A DNA stretch of 64,000 nt from Fretibacterium fastidiosum (GTDB lineage Bacteria > Synergistota > Synergistia > Synergistales > Aminobacteriaceae), in the NCBI RefSeq assembly GCF_964642095.1, contig NZ_OZ209244.1, positions 310,001 to 374,000 on the forward strand. Reading direction: 5' to 3'. Of the stretch, positions 23,955 to 32,170 are shown piece by piece. Under the pieces are notes generated by a model. The model worked only from the letters and a program-made list of their open reading frames with translations, had not been told where the DNA came from and ran no database searches. How positions within the stretch are numbered: the stretch's first letter is position 1; each line of letters begins with the position of its first letter. Made by a program: the position numbers and the translations under genes.

Positions 23955-24671
23955 ATGAAAGGATATCGTTTGTTGGGAGTGCTTGCCGCCGCGCTTCTGT
24001 GCACCCCGGCGCAGGCGGCGAAGGTGGAGGTCGAGACGGGAGCGCGGCTCCTGCCGACGACGGCCTGCCTCGTGGGGACCTACGACGCGGAGGGGCGCCC
24101 GGACGCCGCCATCATTGACCGCGTCGGCATCGCCGAGACGCCGTCGAAGCAGAGGATGATCTTCTACGTGGCGGTGAACCCGAAGCGCCAGACCGCAAAG
24201 AACATCGAAGCCACGGGCGCCTTCACCGTGAACGTGATGAACGCGGCCCTCGTGCCGCAGGGCGACTTCTGCGGAACGGTCTCCGCAGCGTCGGGGGACG
24301 AGTACTTCGACAAGTTCTCCGTCACCGGGCTGAAGCTGGAGAAGGGCAGCGACGTGAACGCTCCCGTCCTGACGGAGTGCCCCGTGACGTTGGAGTGCAA
24401 ACTCGTCAAGACGCTCGAGTTCCCGGACGGGCAGCACCGGGTGTTCCTGGGCGAGGTCGCGAGTTACCACGTGGCGGCGGAGGCCCTGGACGGCGACAAG
24501 ACCGCCCCCGTCAGCCAGTTCGACCCGCAGAAGTCCGGCATGGCCGTCTACTTCGCGGGCAGCGCGGAGGGGAGCGGCTACTACGCCCTCAGTGCACCCC
24601 TTGGAAGCGGGATGAGCGCGGAGAAATTCCCCTGGCCCAATGGGCTCGAGCCCAAGCCCGCGGGGCATTAG
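23955..24671 (+). CDS. Exported flavin-reductase-fold protein (FMN-binding split barrel), copy 1
   Basis: A 238-residue protein with a clear signal peptide (MKGYRLLGVLAAALLCTPAQA). It is followed by a flavin reductase-like split-barrel domain: LLPTTACLVGTYDAEGRPD, AVNPKRQTAKNIEATGAFTV, SGDEYFDKFSVTGLKLEKG and LTECPVTLECKLVKTLEF. Cytoplasmic relatives bind FMN and reduce flavins; a periplasmic location is unusual and could mean extracytoplasmic flavin chemistry or FMN storage. The ribosome site AAGGAGG is strong. The second family member follows 20 bases downstream, forming a two-gene operon. Confidence 0.8.
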   Translation: MKGYRLLGVLAAALLCTPAQAAKVEVETGARLLPTTACLVGTYDAEGRPDAAIIDRVGIAETPSKQRMIFYVAVNPKRQTAKNIEATGAFTVNVMNAALVPQGDFCGTVSAASGDEYFDKFSVTGLKLEKGSDVNAPVLTECPVTLECKLVKTLEFPDGQHRVFLGEVASYHVAAEALDGDKTAPVSQFDPQKSGMAVYFAGSAEGSGYYALSAPLGSGMSAEKFPWPNGLEPKPAGH

Positions 24672-24691
24672 GCACAAAAAGGAGCGTTATC

Positions 24692-25447
24692 ATGAAGGAA
24701 AGAATCTATCGCGCCATCCTGACGCTGGCGTTCACGCTGTCCCTGCTGAGCCTGCGCGCCGGTATGGCCTCCGCGGAGTCCCTGAAGTTCACGGGATCGC
24801 CCCACTTCCTGCCTGCGCCGCTGATGGTGGTGGGCGTCTACACCCCGGAGGGGCAGGCCAACTTCGCCCCCTTCCATCGGGGAGGGGTCCTCGCCTCCGG
24901 AAAGGACGGCGGCCCCATGCGCATCGGCTTCGGCATCAAGGGCGACGCGGAGAAGAGCTGGACGTACCAGTGCCTGAAGAAGATGAAGGCCTGCACCGTC
25001 AACCTGCCCTCCGTCAAGTACCTGGCGGAGGCGGAGCTCCTGGGCCGCTACTCCGGACGGCCGCTCTCCGGCGATGCGCCGCTGCTGTCCGAGAACGGCG
25101 GCTTTCAGGACAAGCTGGCGGTCACGAAGCTCACGGCGGTGAAGGGTTCGGCCGTGAACGCCCCCATGATCGAGGAATTCCCCATCTCGCTGGAGTGCGA
25201 GCTCGAGGAAGACATGCCGATCGCCGAGGGCAGCAAGAGCCGCCTGATGATCCTCGTCGTGCGCAAGGTGTGGGCGGACGAGGCCTACTTGGACGCGGGG
25301 GGTAAGATCAACCCCAAGACCGCCGATCCGGATTCCTCCATCGTCTTCTTCTCCCACTCCCACGCGGCAAACGGCGGATTCTACGGCTACGGCGAGATGC
25401 TTGGCAAGTCCGGCCCCATCTCCGACGCCTATCGCCAGAAGAAGTAA
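24692..25447 (+). CDS. Exported flavin-reductase-fold protein, copy 2
   Basis: A 251-residue paralogue of the preceding protein with its own signal sequence (LTLAFTLSLLSLRAGMASA). Shared family blocks are FLPAPLMVVGVYTPEGQAN, KKMKACTVNLPSVKYLAEAE, DKLAVTKLTAVKGSAVNAP and EEFPISLECELEEDMPI. The FMN-contact region differs (GGPMRIGFGIKGDAEKS), so binding may not be retained. AAGGAG precedes the ATG. The operon ends in a strong terminator about 110 bases later. Confidence 0.78.
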   Translation: MKERIYRAILTLAFTLSLLSLRAGMASAESLKFTGSPHFLPAPLMVVGVYTPEGQANFAPFHRGGVLASGKDGGPMRIGFGIKGDAEKSWTYQCLKKMKACTVNLPSVKYLAEAELLGRYSGRPLSGDAPLLSENGGFQDKLAVTKLTAVKGSAVNAPMIEEFPISLECELEEDMPIAEGSKSRLMILVVRKVWADEAYLDAGGKINPKTADPDSSIVFFSHSHAANGGFYGYGEMLGKSGPISDAYRQKK

Positions 25448-25552
25448 CGCAACCGTCGCTGCGGGGGGCCGCTGAGACGGACGAACGGCTCCCCGTGCAC
25501 ACAACCCTGCCTCCCTTACCGGAGGGCGTCTTTGGCGCGCTCTATTCCTGAC

Positions 25553-25592
25553 TTGAGGTCCTGCCTGTCGCGAGGCAGGACCTCGCTTTTTT
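25553..25592 (+). terminator. Intrinsic terminator of the flavin-reductase-fold operon
   Basis: GAGGTCCTGCCT-GTCGCG-AGGCAGGACCTC, then GCTTTTTT. Confidence 0.9.
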
Positions 25593-25667
25593 CCGGTGGG
25601 GGCTACGGGCTGGACGACGTTTCCGCTGCACCGATCGAAGAACGTGCAGGAGAGGGGCTTCCTCTTT

Positions 25668-26493
25668 ATACCATTTTGCCTCTAAAGGGGGGCTGCCCCG
25701 AAGGGGCTGAGACTGACGGCCCGTGAGCGGTAGCGAACGGCAGCCGGAAGGCTCCCCGAAGGGGAGGGGTGTTTTTCATAAGACGCGCCTGTCTGACATT
25801 CCCCGCCAACGCCTCCACAAGGCAATCCATTGCCTTCCTTCGGCACAGCCGACCAACGCAGCGCTGCAATCGCTGACGCGATTGCATAAGCTGCGTCGTC
25901 TGGCTGAGCTGCGGAAGTCCCCCGGACTTCCTTCGCCCTCAGCCGACCGACCGGCCGCCGCAATCCTCCCCAAAGATCGGCTTGCGTGAGGCCGGTCGTC
26001 TGGCCGAACCCCTCCGGTTCGCTGACGCGAACCACCTCCCCTTTCAGGGGAGGCAAAAGAAGAAGCGCGTCGTTAGGCCCCCGGTTTATTAGGCCCCCCT
26101 GGAAGGGGGGCTGGCGAGCCCTGGGGCGAGACTGAGGGGTTGTGAGCGGTAGCGAACGGCTGCCGGAAGGCTCCCCGAAGGGGAGGGGCGTTTTTCATAA
26201 GACGCGCCTGTCTGACATTCCCCGCCAACGCCTCCATAAGGCAATCAATTGCCTTCCTTCGCCGACAGCCGACCGACACGACGCCGACCGCCTGTCGGCG
26301 TCCGTAAGTCGTGTCGTCTGGCTGAGCTAAGGAAGTCCCCCGGACTTCCTTCACCCTCAGCCGACCGACCGGCCGCCGCAATCCTCCCGAAAGATCGGCT
26401 TGCGTGAGGCCGGTCGTCTGGCCGAACCCCTCCACCGCTCCTGGCGGCACCTCCCCTTAGGGGAGGCAATCCATATTAGACGTGAATTGGTAT
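25668..26493. repeat. Long mosaic palindromic repeat, copy 7 (both ends)
   Basis: Starts with a diverged end, ATACCATTTTGCCTCTAAAG, and finishes with TTAGACGTGAATTGGTAT. Two chains of hairpin modules lie inside: CGGGGAGCC blocks, the constant CTTATGAAAAACAC block (reverse sense, twice), AAGGCAATCCATTGCCTT, GCAATCGC-TGAC-GCGATTGC or GACACGAC...GTCGTGTC at the same slot, GAAGTCC-CCC-GGACTTC and CCGGCC...GGCCGG. It is the longest copy in the window. Confidence 0.88.
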
Positions 26494-26518
26494 CAGGGTG
26501 CGCGTGGGGGCCTTCCGA

Positions 26519-27721
26519 TCAGCGGCTGAGATACGTCCACGCGAAGGCGGCATGGATGGCCGCGGCGCGTTTCAGCTGAGCCTCGTCCAGGTCGAACTTT
26601 GCCGAGTGGTGGGGCCTGTGGGTCCCCGGTCGGTCCGGGGCCGCCGTCCCCAGCTGCAGGTACGTCGAAGGGACGGCCTCCGCGAAGCAGCTGAAGTCCT
26701 CGGACCCCATGTTGAGCGGCGCCTCCACCATGGCCTCCGGTCCGAAGAGGTCCGTCCCGGCCCGGATCAACAGGTCCGTCATGGCGGGGTCGTTGAAGGT
26801 CGCCGCCGTGGATCTCTGATAGTCCAGCTCCGCGCGGCAGCGGAAGGCCGAAGCGATGTCCGAGGACAGGCGCCTCATGCCCGACTCGACCGCGTCCTGG
26901 ACGCTGCGCTCGAAGGTGCGCACGGTCCCCACCATCTTCACGCGCTCCGGAATGATGTTGAAGGCCCTGGAGGAGGTCTCAAGACAGCCGACGCTCAGCA
27001 CCGCGGTATCCCTGGGCGATACCTCGCGCGAGATGACGGTCTGGAACGCACTGCCGATCTGGAACGCAGCGGGCGTCGGATCGACGGCCAGCTCCGGGGC
27101 CGAACCGTGTCCCCCCTTGCCCTCGATGGTGAGGTTCCAGACGTCGCAGGCGGCATAGCAGGGGCCGCGTCGGTACAGCAGCTCGCCTGAGGGGAAGATG
27201 GAGGCCACGTGCAGGCCGAAGGCGGCGTCCACGCCGTGAAGGGCCCCTTCCTCGACCATGGCCCTGGCTCCGGACCGGTCACCCGCCTCCTCCGCCGGCT
27301 GAAAGAGCAGGCGCACCGTGCCCCGCAGCTCGCTCCGGATCTGCATCAGGATCTTCGCCGCCCCCAAAAGACCCGCCGTGTGGGCGTCGTGCCCGCAGGC
27401 GTGCATGACGCCCTCGTTCTGGGAGCGGTACTCCACGTCGTTCTCCTCCGTCACCGGCAGCGCGTCCAAGTCGGCGCGCAGGGCGACGCACTTGCCCGGC
27501 GCCCCTCCCTGGATGTCCGCGATGAGGCCGCTCGAGGTGCCGTCGTAGCCCCGATGCACCGTCTCGATACCCAGCTTCCGAAGCTCCTCCTGAACGCGGT
27601 CCGTGGTCCGTTCCTCCTGCCAGGACAGCTCAGGATGGCTGTGAAAGTGCCGCCGCAAGGCGATAACCTCCGGCTCGAACTCCCCGGCGAGCTCCCTGAT
27701 CCTCTCGATGACGTCGTTCAT
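26519..27721 (-). CDS. M20D family amidohydrolase (N-acyl-amino-acid/hippurate hydrolase type)
   Basis: A 400-residue di-metal amidohydrolase that removes acyl groups from amino acids or peptides in the cytoplasm. Metal-site and catalytic blocks: LRADLDALPVTEEN, GVMHACGHDAHTAGLLG, LFQPAEEAGDRSGARAMVEEGAL, AAFGLHVASIFPSG and NMGSEDFSCF. A lid/dimerisation domain occupies about 190-310 (IEGKGGHGSAPELAVDP). Length is typical. Third gene of the tex-baiN-M20 operon, 65 bases after the oxidoreductase gene. Substrate cannot be told from sequence. Confidence 0.88.
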   Translation of the reverse strand: MNDVIERIRELAGEFEPEVIALRRHFHSHPELSWQEERTTDRVQEELRKLGIETVHRGYDGTSSGLIADIQGGAPGKCVALRADLDALPVTEENDVEYRSQNEGVMHACGHDAHTAGLLGAAKILMQIRSELRGTVRLLFQPAEEAGDRSGARAMVEEGALHGVDAAFGLHVASIFPSGELLYRRGPCYAACDVWNLTIEGKGGHGSAPELAVDPTPAAFQIGSAFQTVISREVSPRDTAVLSVGCLETSSRAFNIIPERVKMVGTVRTFERSVQDAVESGMRRLSSDIASAFRCRAELDYQRSTAATFNDPAMTDLLIRAGTDLFGPEAMVEAPLNMGSEDFSCFAEAVPSTYLQLGTAAPDRPGTHRPHHSAKFDLDEAQLKRAAAIHAAFAWTYLSR

Positions 27722-27786
27722 GACCCCAACTTCCTTTCATTCCTCTACAAAACGATCCAATCGCATCTCCGTCGTCCTCCGGTCGG

Positions 27787-29031
27787 TCAGCCGGGCTGCT
27801 GCGCGCCCTCGCCCGCCACCCAGCCCGTGCTCCAGCAGATCTGGAGGTTGAAGCCACCCGATGGCCCGTTGAGGTCCAGCACCTCGCCCGCGAAGTAGAG
27901 GTTCTCGCACCGCTTGGAGCGCATCGTGGCGGGGTCCACCTCCTTCAGGCTGACGCCCCCCCGGGTGACCACCGCGTTGTTGAAGCTCCACAGCCCGTTG
28001 ACCGTCAGGCGGATGTCCTTCAGCAGGTCCGCCGTCGCCTCCGCCTCCTCGCTCGAGACGTAGGCTGCGGGCTTGTCCTCCGGCACGTCCGACAGCTCCA
28101 GGATCATGGGGATGAGGGGGCCGGGCACCAGCCCCTTCAGGGCACCGGCGAAGCGGCGGGCGCTGAACTTCTCCAGGTCGCGGCGCACCCGTTCCGTCAG
28201 CTTCTCGCGCGTCAGGGCCGGCTTCAGGTCGATAGAGAGGGAGAGGGGCCCCTGGGCCATCCAGTCGGGCACGGAGGAGCTCATGTCCATGATGACGGGC
28301 CCGCTGACACCGAAGTTCGTGAACTCCATCTCGCCGAAGCGCTCGTCCACCCGCTTTCCGTCCACCAGTGCCGTCACCCGAACGTTTCGCAGGTTGCATC
28401 CGTGGGCCAGCTTCACCCACGTCTCATGGGTCTTGAGGGGGACCAACGCCGGCATCGGCGTGACGATCGCGTGCCCTGCCTGCTCCGCAAAGCGGTAGCC
28501 GTCCCCCGTGGAGCCCGTGCGGGGGTAGGACTTGCCGCCCGTCGCCACGATGAAGCGATTCGCCTCCAGCTCCTCGACCTCCGTGATGAGCCGCTCCACG
28601 CGCCCGTCCCGAACCTTCAGGGACCGCACGGGGGAGCTCCTCAGGATGCGCACTCCGAACTTCCTGCAGAGCATCAGGAGCGCGTTCAGCACGCGCTGGC
28701 CGCCGCCCTCCGCGGGGAAGACGCGGCCCCCCCGCTCCGTCACGGTCTCGACGCCGTGCTTCTGAAAGAAGGCGAGGGTCTCTGCCGGACCGAAGCGGCT
28801 GAAGGCGGACCACAGGAAGCGGCCCTTCTCCCCGTAGCGTGCGATGAAGGCGGCCGGGTCCGGCTCCGCGTTCGTGAAGTTACAGCGCCCCCGCCCCGCC
28901 AGCAGGAGCTTGGTCCCCAGGGAGGCGTTCTTCTCCGTCAGGAGGACGCGCTCCCCCAGCTCCGCCGCCCGCAGGGCCGCCATGAGACCCGCCGGCCCGC
29001 CGCCGATCACGATGGCGTCGAAGCGTTCCAT
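27787..29031 (-). CDS. HI0933/BaiN-type NAD(P)/FAD-dependent oxidoreductase
   Basis: A 414-residue flavoprotein. Residues 1-40 hold the FAD-binding Rossmann motif IVIGGGPAGLMAALRAAELG and LLAGRGRCNFTN; further signatures are VATGGKSYPRTGSTGDGYRFAEQAGH, FTNFGVSGPVIMDMS and the C-terminal LYFAGEVLDLNGPSGGFNLQ. Members are annotated as aminoacetone oxidase or BaiN; the physiological substrate is mostly unknown. Its ATG overlaps the stop codon of tex by one base (ATGA), so the two are translationally coupled. Confidence 0.88.
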   Translation of the reverse strand: MERFDAIVIGGGPAGLMAALRAAELGERVLLTEKNASLGTKLLLAGRGRCNFTNAEPDPAAFIARYGEKGRFLWSAFSRFGPAETLAFFQKHGVETVTERGGRVFPAEGGGQRVLNALLMLCRKFGVRILRSSPVRSLKVRDGRVERLITEVEELEANRFIVATGGKSYPRTGSTGDGYRFAEQAGHAIVTPMPALVPLKTHETWVKLAHGCNLRNVRVTALVDGKRVDERFGEMEFTNFGVSGPVIMDMSSSVPDWMAQGPLSLSIDLKPALTREKLTERVRRDLEKFSARRFAGALKGLVPGPLIPMILELSDVPEDKPAAYVSSEEAEATADLLKDIRLTVNGLWSFNNAVVTRGGVSLKEVDPATMRSKRCENLYFAGEVLDLNGPSGGFNLQICWSTGWVAGEGAQQPG

Positions 29032-31364
29032 CAGCGCCGCCGCTTTCCGCCCTCAGCCAGCTGTTCCCTGAAGAGCGATCCCATGGTCATGTCCGGCTTC
29101 TCAGGCCTCTCGCGCCGCCCGCCGGCCCGGTGCGCCCCCTCGCCGCGGGGCCTGCCCTCCGGGGTCCTTTCGCCCAGGTCGGACTTTCGCGCCGAGAGGG
29201 CGATGCGGCTTCGCTCCAGGTCCACCTCCAGCACGGCCACGCGGATGTGCTGCCCCGGCTTCAGGTGCGCGTGGGGGTTCTCCACGAACACGTCCGCGAT
29301 GCGGCTGATGTGGACCAGCCCGTCCTGGTGGACGCCGACGTCCACGAAGGCGCCGAAGTCCGTCACGTTGGTCACGATGCCGTTCAGGATCATGCCCGGA
29401 GCCAGGTCCGTCATCGTGCGGACGTTGGGGTCGAAGGCGAAGGGCTCGAACTTCCGCCGCGGGTCGCGCCCCGGCTTCTCCAGCTCCGACAGGATGTCCT
29501 TCAGCGTGGGGAGACCCGCCGTCTCAGAGACGAAGTCCGGGAGGCGGATGCGGGCGCGCAGCGCGGGGTCGGAGAGGAGGTCGGCCACCGTGCAGGAGAG
29601 GGCCGCGGCCATGCGGGCCACGGTGGCGTAGTTCTCCGGGTGGACGGCGCTGGCGTCCAGCGGGTTCGCACCTCCCAGGATGCGGAGGAAGCCGGCGGAC
29701 TGCTCGAAGGCCTTGGGGCCGAAGCGAGGCACCTTCTTGAGGGCCTCGCGGTCGCCGAAGGGGCCGTTGGCCTCGCGGTACTTCACGATCTGGGAGGCCG
29801 TCTGGCGGTTGAGGCCCGAAACGTAGGACAAAAGCTCCGGGCTCGCCGTGTTGACGTTGACGCCCACGGCATTCACGCAGTGGGTCACGACGTCGTCCAG
29901 CGCCTGCTTCAGCTCCTTCTGGTCCACGTCGTGCTGATACTGGCCCACGCCGATGGACTTGGGGTCGATCTTGACGAGTTCGGCCATGGGGTCCATGAGG
30001 CGGCGGCCGATGGAGACGGCCCCCCGGACGGTGACGTCCTGGTCCGGAAACTCGCGCCGGGCCACCTCGGAGGCGGAGTAGATGGAGGCGCCGCTCTCGT
30101 TGACGGAGACGACGGCCACGTCGGGCAGGTCCAGGCCCCGCACGAAGACCTCCGTCTCGCGCCCCGCCGTGCCGTTGCCGACGGCCACGGCCTCAAGATG
30201 GTACTTCCGCACCAGCTCCCGCAGGACCCTGCCGGCGTCCTCCCGCTCGCGCTCGGACCGCTGGAGGAAGACGACGGTGTGAAAGAGCAGCGCCCCCTGC
30301 GCATCCAGGCACACGACCTTGCAGCCGGTGCGCACGCCGGGGTCGATGGCCAGCGTGGCCCGCTGCCCCATGGGCGCGGACATCAGCACCTCCCGCACGT
30401 TCTCCGCAAAGACGCGGATCGCGTCGGCGTCGGCCCGCTTCTTCATCGCCCCCCGCAGCTCCGTCTCGATGGACTTCCGCAGGAGCCGCTTGTACCCGTC
30501 CTCCACGGCGGCGGCCACCATGCGCGACGCCGCGCCCGCGCCGTGCACGAAGCGGCGCTTCAGCAGGGAGATCGCCTCCTCCTCCGGAGGCGCGGCGCTC
30601 GTGGTGAGGAACCCCTCCCGCTCGCCCCGCAGGATGGCCAGCACGCGGTGCGACGGCATGGAAGCGGCGCTCTCCTCAAGCTCGAAGTAGTCCCGGTACT
30701 TCGCGCCCTCCTCCTCCTTGCCCCTGGCGCAGGCGCTGGTCAGCACGGCCTTGCGGGCGAAGAGCCGCCGCGTCTCCTGGCGGGAGTCCGGGTCCTCGCT
30801 GACGCGCTCGGCCAGGATGTCCATGGCGCCGGCCAGGGCCTCCTCGGCGCTGGCAACGCCTCGGTCCCCGTTCACGAAAGCCTGGGCGGCAGCGGCAGGG
30901 TCCATGGCGTCGTCCTGCGCCATCAGGAGGTCCGCCAGGGGGGTCAGGCCCTTCTCGGCGGCGATGGAGGCGCGGGTGCGGCGCTTGGGGCGCCACGGCA
31001 GGTAGACGTCCTCCAGGGCGGTCATCGTCGGGGCGGCCGCGACGGCAGCCCTCAGCTCATCCGTCAGAAGGTTGCGCTCGGCCAGCGAGTCCAGGATGGC
31101 GGCGCGGCGCTTGTCCAGCTCCGCCATCCGCGCGGCGCGGTCCCGGATTGCGGTGATGACGGTCTCGTCCAGCGATCCCGTCGCCTCCTTGCGGTAGCGC
31201 GCGATGAAGGGGACGGTGCAGCCGTCGTCGAAGAGGGAAAGCACGGCCTTGACCTGAGCCGGGGTGAGCTTGAGCTCCTTTGAGATGGCGTCCGGAATGT
31301 CGAGGGCGGGGTGAGGGGCGCAAGCCTCGGAGTTGGGGGTAGAGCGTACCGTCGTCGTTTCCAT
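29031..31364 (-). CDS. tex: Tex family transcription accessory / RNA-binding protein
   Basis: A 777-residue Tex protein, a nucleic-acid-binding factor that affects transcription termination. Order: helical N-terminal region (VKAVLSLFDDGCTVPFIARYRKEATG), the YqgF/RuvC-like domain (TLAIDPGVRTGCKVVCLD), helix-hairpin-helix motifs (VNAVGVNVNTASPELLSYVSGL ..., FGDREALKKVPRFG) and a C-terminal S1 domain (GMILNGIVTNVTDFGAFVDV, HQDGLVHISRIAD). The start is the second of two close ATGs: GGAGGAG lies 9 bases before 31364 but touches the ATG at 31373. TGGTATAAT at 31451-31444 is an extended -10. First gene of a three-gene operon. Confidence 0.93.
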   Translation of the reverse strand: METTTVRSTPNSEACAPHPALDIPDAISKELKLTPAQVKAVLSLFDDGCTVPFIARYRKEATGSLDETVITAIRDRAARMAELDKRRAAILDSLAERNLLTDELRAAVAAAPTMTALEDVYLPWRPKRRTRASIAAEKGLTPLADLLMAQDDAMDPAAAAQAFVNGDRGVASAEEALAGAMDILAERVSEDPDSRQETRRLFARKAVLTSACARGKEEEGAKYRDYFELEESAASMPSHRVLAILRGEREGFLTTSAAPPEEEAISLLKRRFVHGAGAASRMVAAAVEDGYKRLLRKSIETELRGAMKKRADADAIRVFAENVREVLMSAPMGQRATLAIDPGVRTGCKVVCLDAQGALLFHTVVFLQRSEREREDAGRVLRELVRKYHLEAVAVGNGTAGRETEVFVRGLDLPDVAVVSVNESGASIYSASEVARREFPDQDVTVRGAVSIGRRLMDPMAELVKIDPKSIGVGQYQHDVDQKELKQALDDVVTHCVNAVGVNVNTASPELLSYVSGLNRQTASQIVKYREANGPFGDREALKKVPRFGPKAFEQSAGFLRILGGANPLDASAVHPENYATVARMAAALSCTVADLLSDPALRARIRLPDFVSETAGLPTLKDILSELEKPGRDPRRKFEPFAFDPNVRTMTDLAPGMILNGIVTNVTDFGAFVDVGVHQDGLVHISRIADVFVENPHAHLKPGQHIRVAVLEVDLERSRIALSARKSDLGERTPEGRPRGEGAHRAGGRRERPEKPDMTMGSLFREQLAEGGKRRR

Positions 31365-31508
31365 CAGAATCATCTCCTCCCTGGCGGAGCTGCGGGTCAA
31401 CTGCGTCCCAGGCCGCCTGAATGGAATTGAGCGGAACGGAAAGATTATACCAAAAGGGGAAGAGGGACGTCGCCTCAGCCCCTTGAAAATGTCAATGACC
31501 AGATAAAA

Positions 31509-31645
31509 ACCCAAATCCACGGTCTGCGGCGGCCTTATCGGGGCTCAAGCCCGTCATGGTGCAGGTCAAGCTGGCTCTGGCCTTGCACCCATCAGGTGCA
31601 GCAGAAAACGCACAAAACCTGTTTCTGCTAAAAATTTGTCTATAA
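31509..31645. repeat. Second repeat family, copy 2 (inverted partner at 5215-5345)
   Basis: Aligns over about 135 bases with the reverse complement of 5215-5345. It sits between the tex promoter and the Rpn remnant. The preceding CAGCCCCTTGAAAAT block also occurs at the edge of the IS remnant near 34495. Confidence 0.65.
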
Positions 31646-31687
31646 CTTTAAGTGAAATGAGTCTACGAAAAGAAAAACAAAACGAGG

Positions 31688-32170
31688 TTATCTTGCTACA
31701 GAAACGGCGCGAAACCTGTTTCGGATGGGACTGGACCTGACTAAAATCGCGGAGGCCACCGGACTGCCCCTGGATGAGCTGCAATCCTTAAAAAACGCGG
31801 GGCGGGCGTAAGCGCACAACAAGCCTCGACGACGATCAACAGAAAGAAGGGTTGCCGGATCGATCCCAATGCGGCAACCCTTCTTGTTTTTGTTTGCGAG
31901 CGACCGGCGTACGGCGGAGTCCGGCCCCTCGGAGTATTTCAGAAAAGCGGAGAGCTTCCGGGGGCGTGTTGTATAGTGGAAGTGGCCGTCATGCCCTTCC
32001 ATTGCATCCAGATTTTTGAAGTGCGCTCCTGTGAAACCAAGATCGTCAGTATAGCTGGGAACATACCCTCCATGACCCCCCTCACCCTTCAGGCAGGTGC
32101 TCGTCATCTCGTACGAAAGTTTGATGAGCTGCAGCATCTCAAGCTGCTTGTCGTGGCTCCACGTCGTCAT
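31688..32170 (-). CDS. Unknown protein, 3' end probably disrupted
   Basis: A 160-residue frame starting inside the stop codon of the upstream membrane-propeller gene (ATGA overlap), so it is coupled to it. The first 70 residues look protein-like (WSHDKQLEMLQLIKLSYEM, TDDLGFTGAHFKNLDAMEG). The final 60 or so residues are antisense to the Rpn remnant and its terminator, so the original C-terminus was probably lost at that junction. No family recognised. Confidence 0.45.
   Translation of the reverse strand: MTTWSHDKQLEMLQLIKLSYEMTSTCLKGEGGHGGYVPSYTDDLGFTGAHFKNLDAMEGHDGHFHYTTRPRKLSAFLKYSEGPDSAVRRSLANKNKKGCRIGIDPATLLSVDRRRGLLCAYARPAFFKDCSSSRGSPVASAILVRSSPIRNRFRAVSVAR
31695..31811 (+). pseudogene. 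Rpn family protein, C-terminal remnant
   Basis: Thirty-eight codons and a stop encode ATETARNLFRMGLDLTKIAEATGL... ending DELQSLKNAGRA, the same kind of C-terminal tail as in the four Rpn genes at 0-9 kb but from a different subtype. Nothing upstream encodes the nuclease domain. Its native-looking terminator follows. It is the 3' scar of a lost Rpn gene. Confidence 0.7.
31844..31895 (+). terminator. Intrinsic terminator of the Rpn remnant
   Basis: A perfect 14-base stem, AAGAAGGGTTGCCG with CGGCAACCCTTCTT, then GTTTTTGTTT. Confidence 0.85.

Noticed and set aside
25723..25989. Frame encoding RQRLHKAIHCLPSAQPTNAA and similar, also at 37329-37595 and in copies 2 and 6
   Set aside because: It recurs only because the repeats recur, starts without a ribosome site, and its sequence is dictated by the hairpin cassettes. 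Not a gene.
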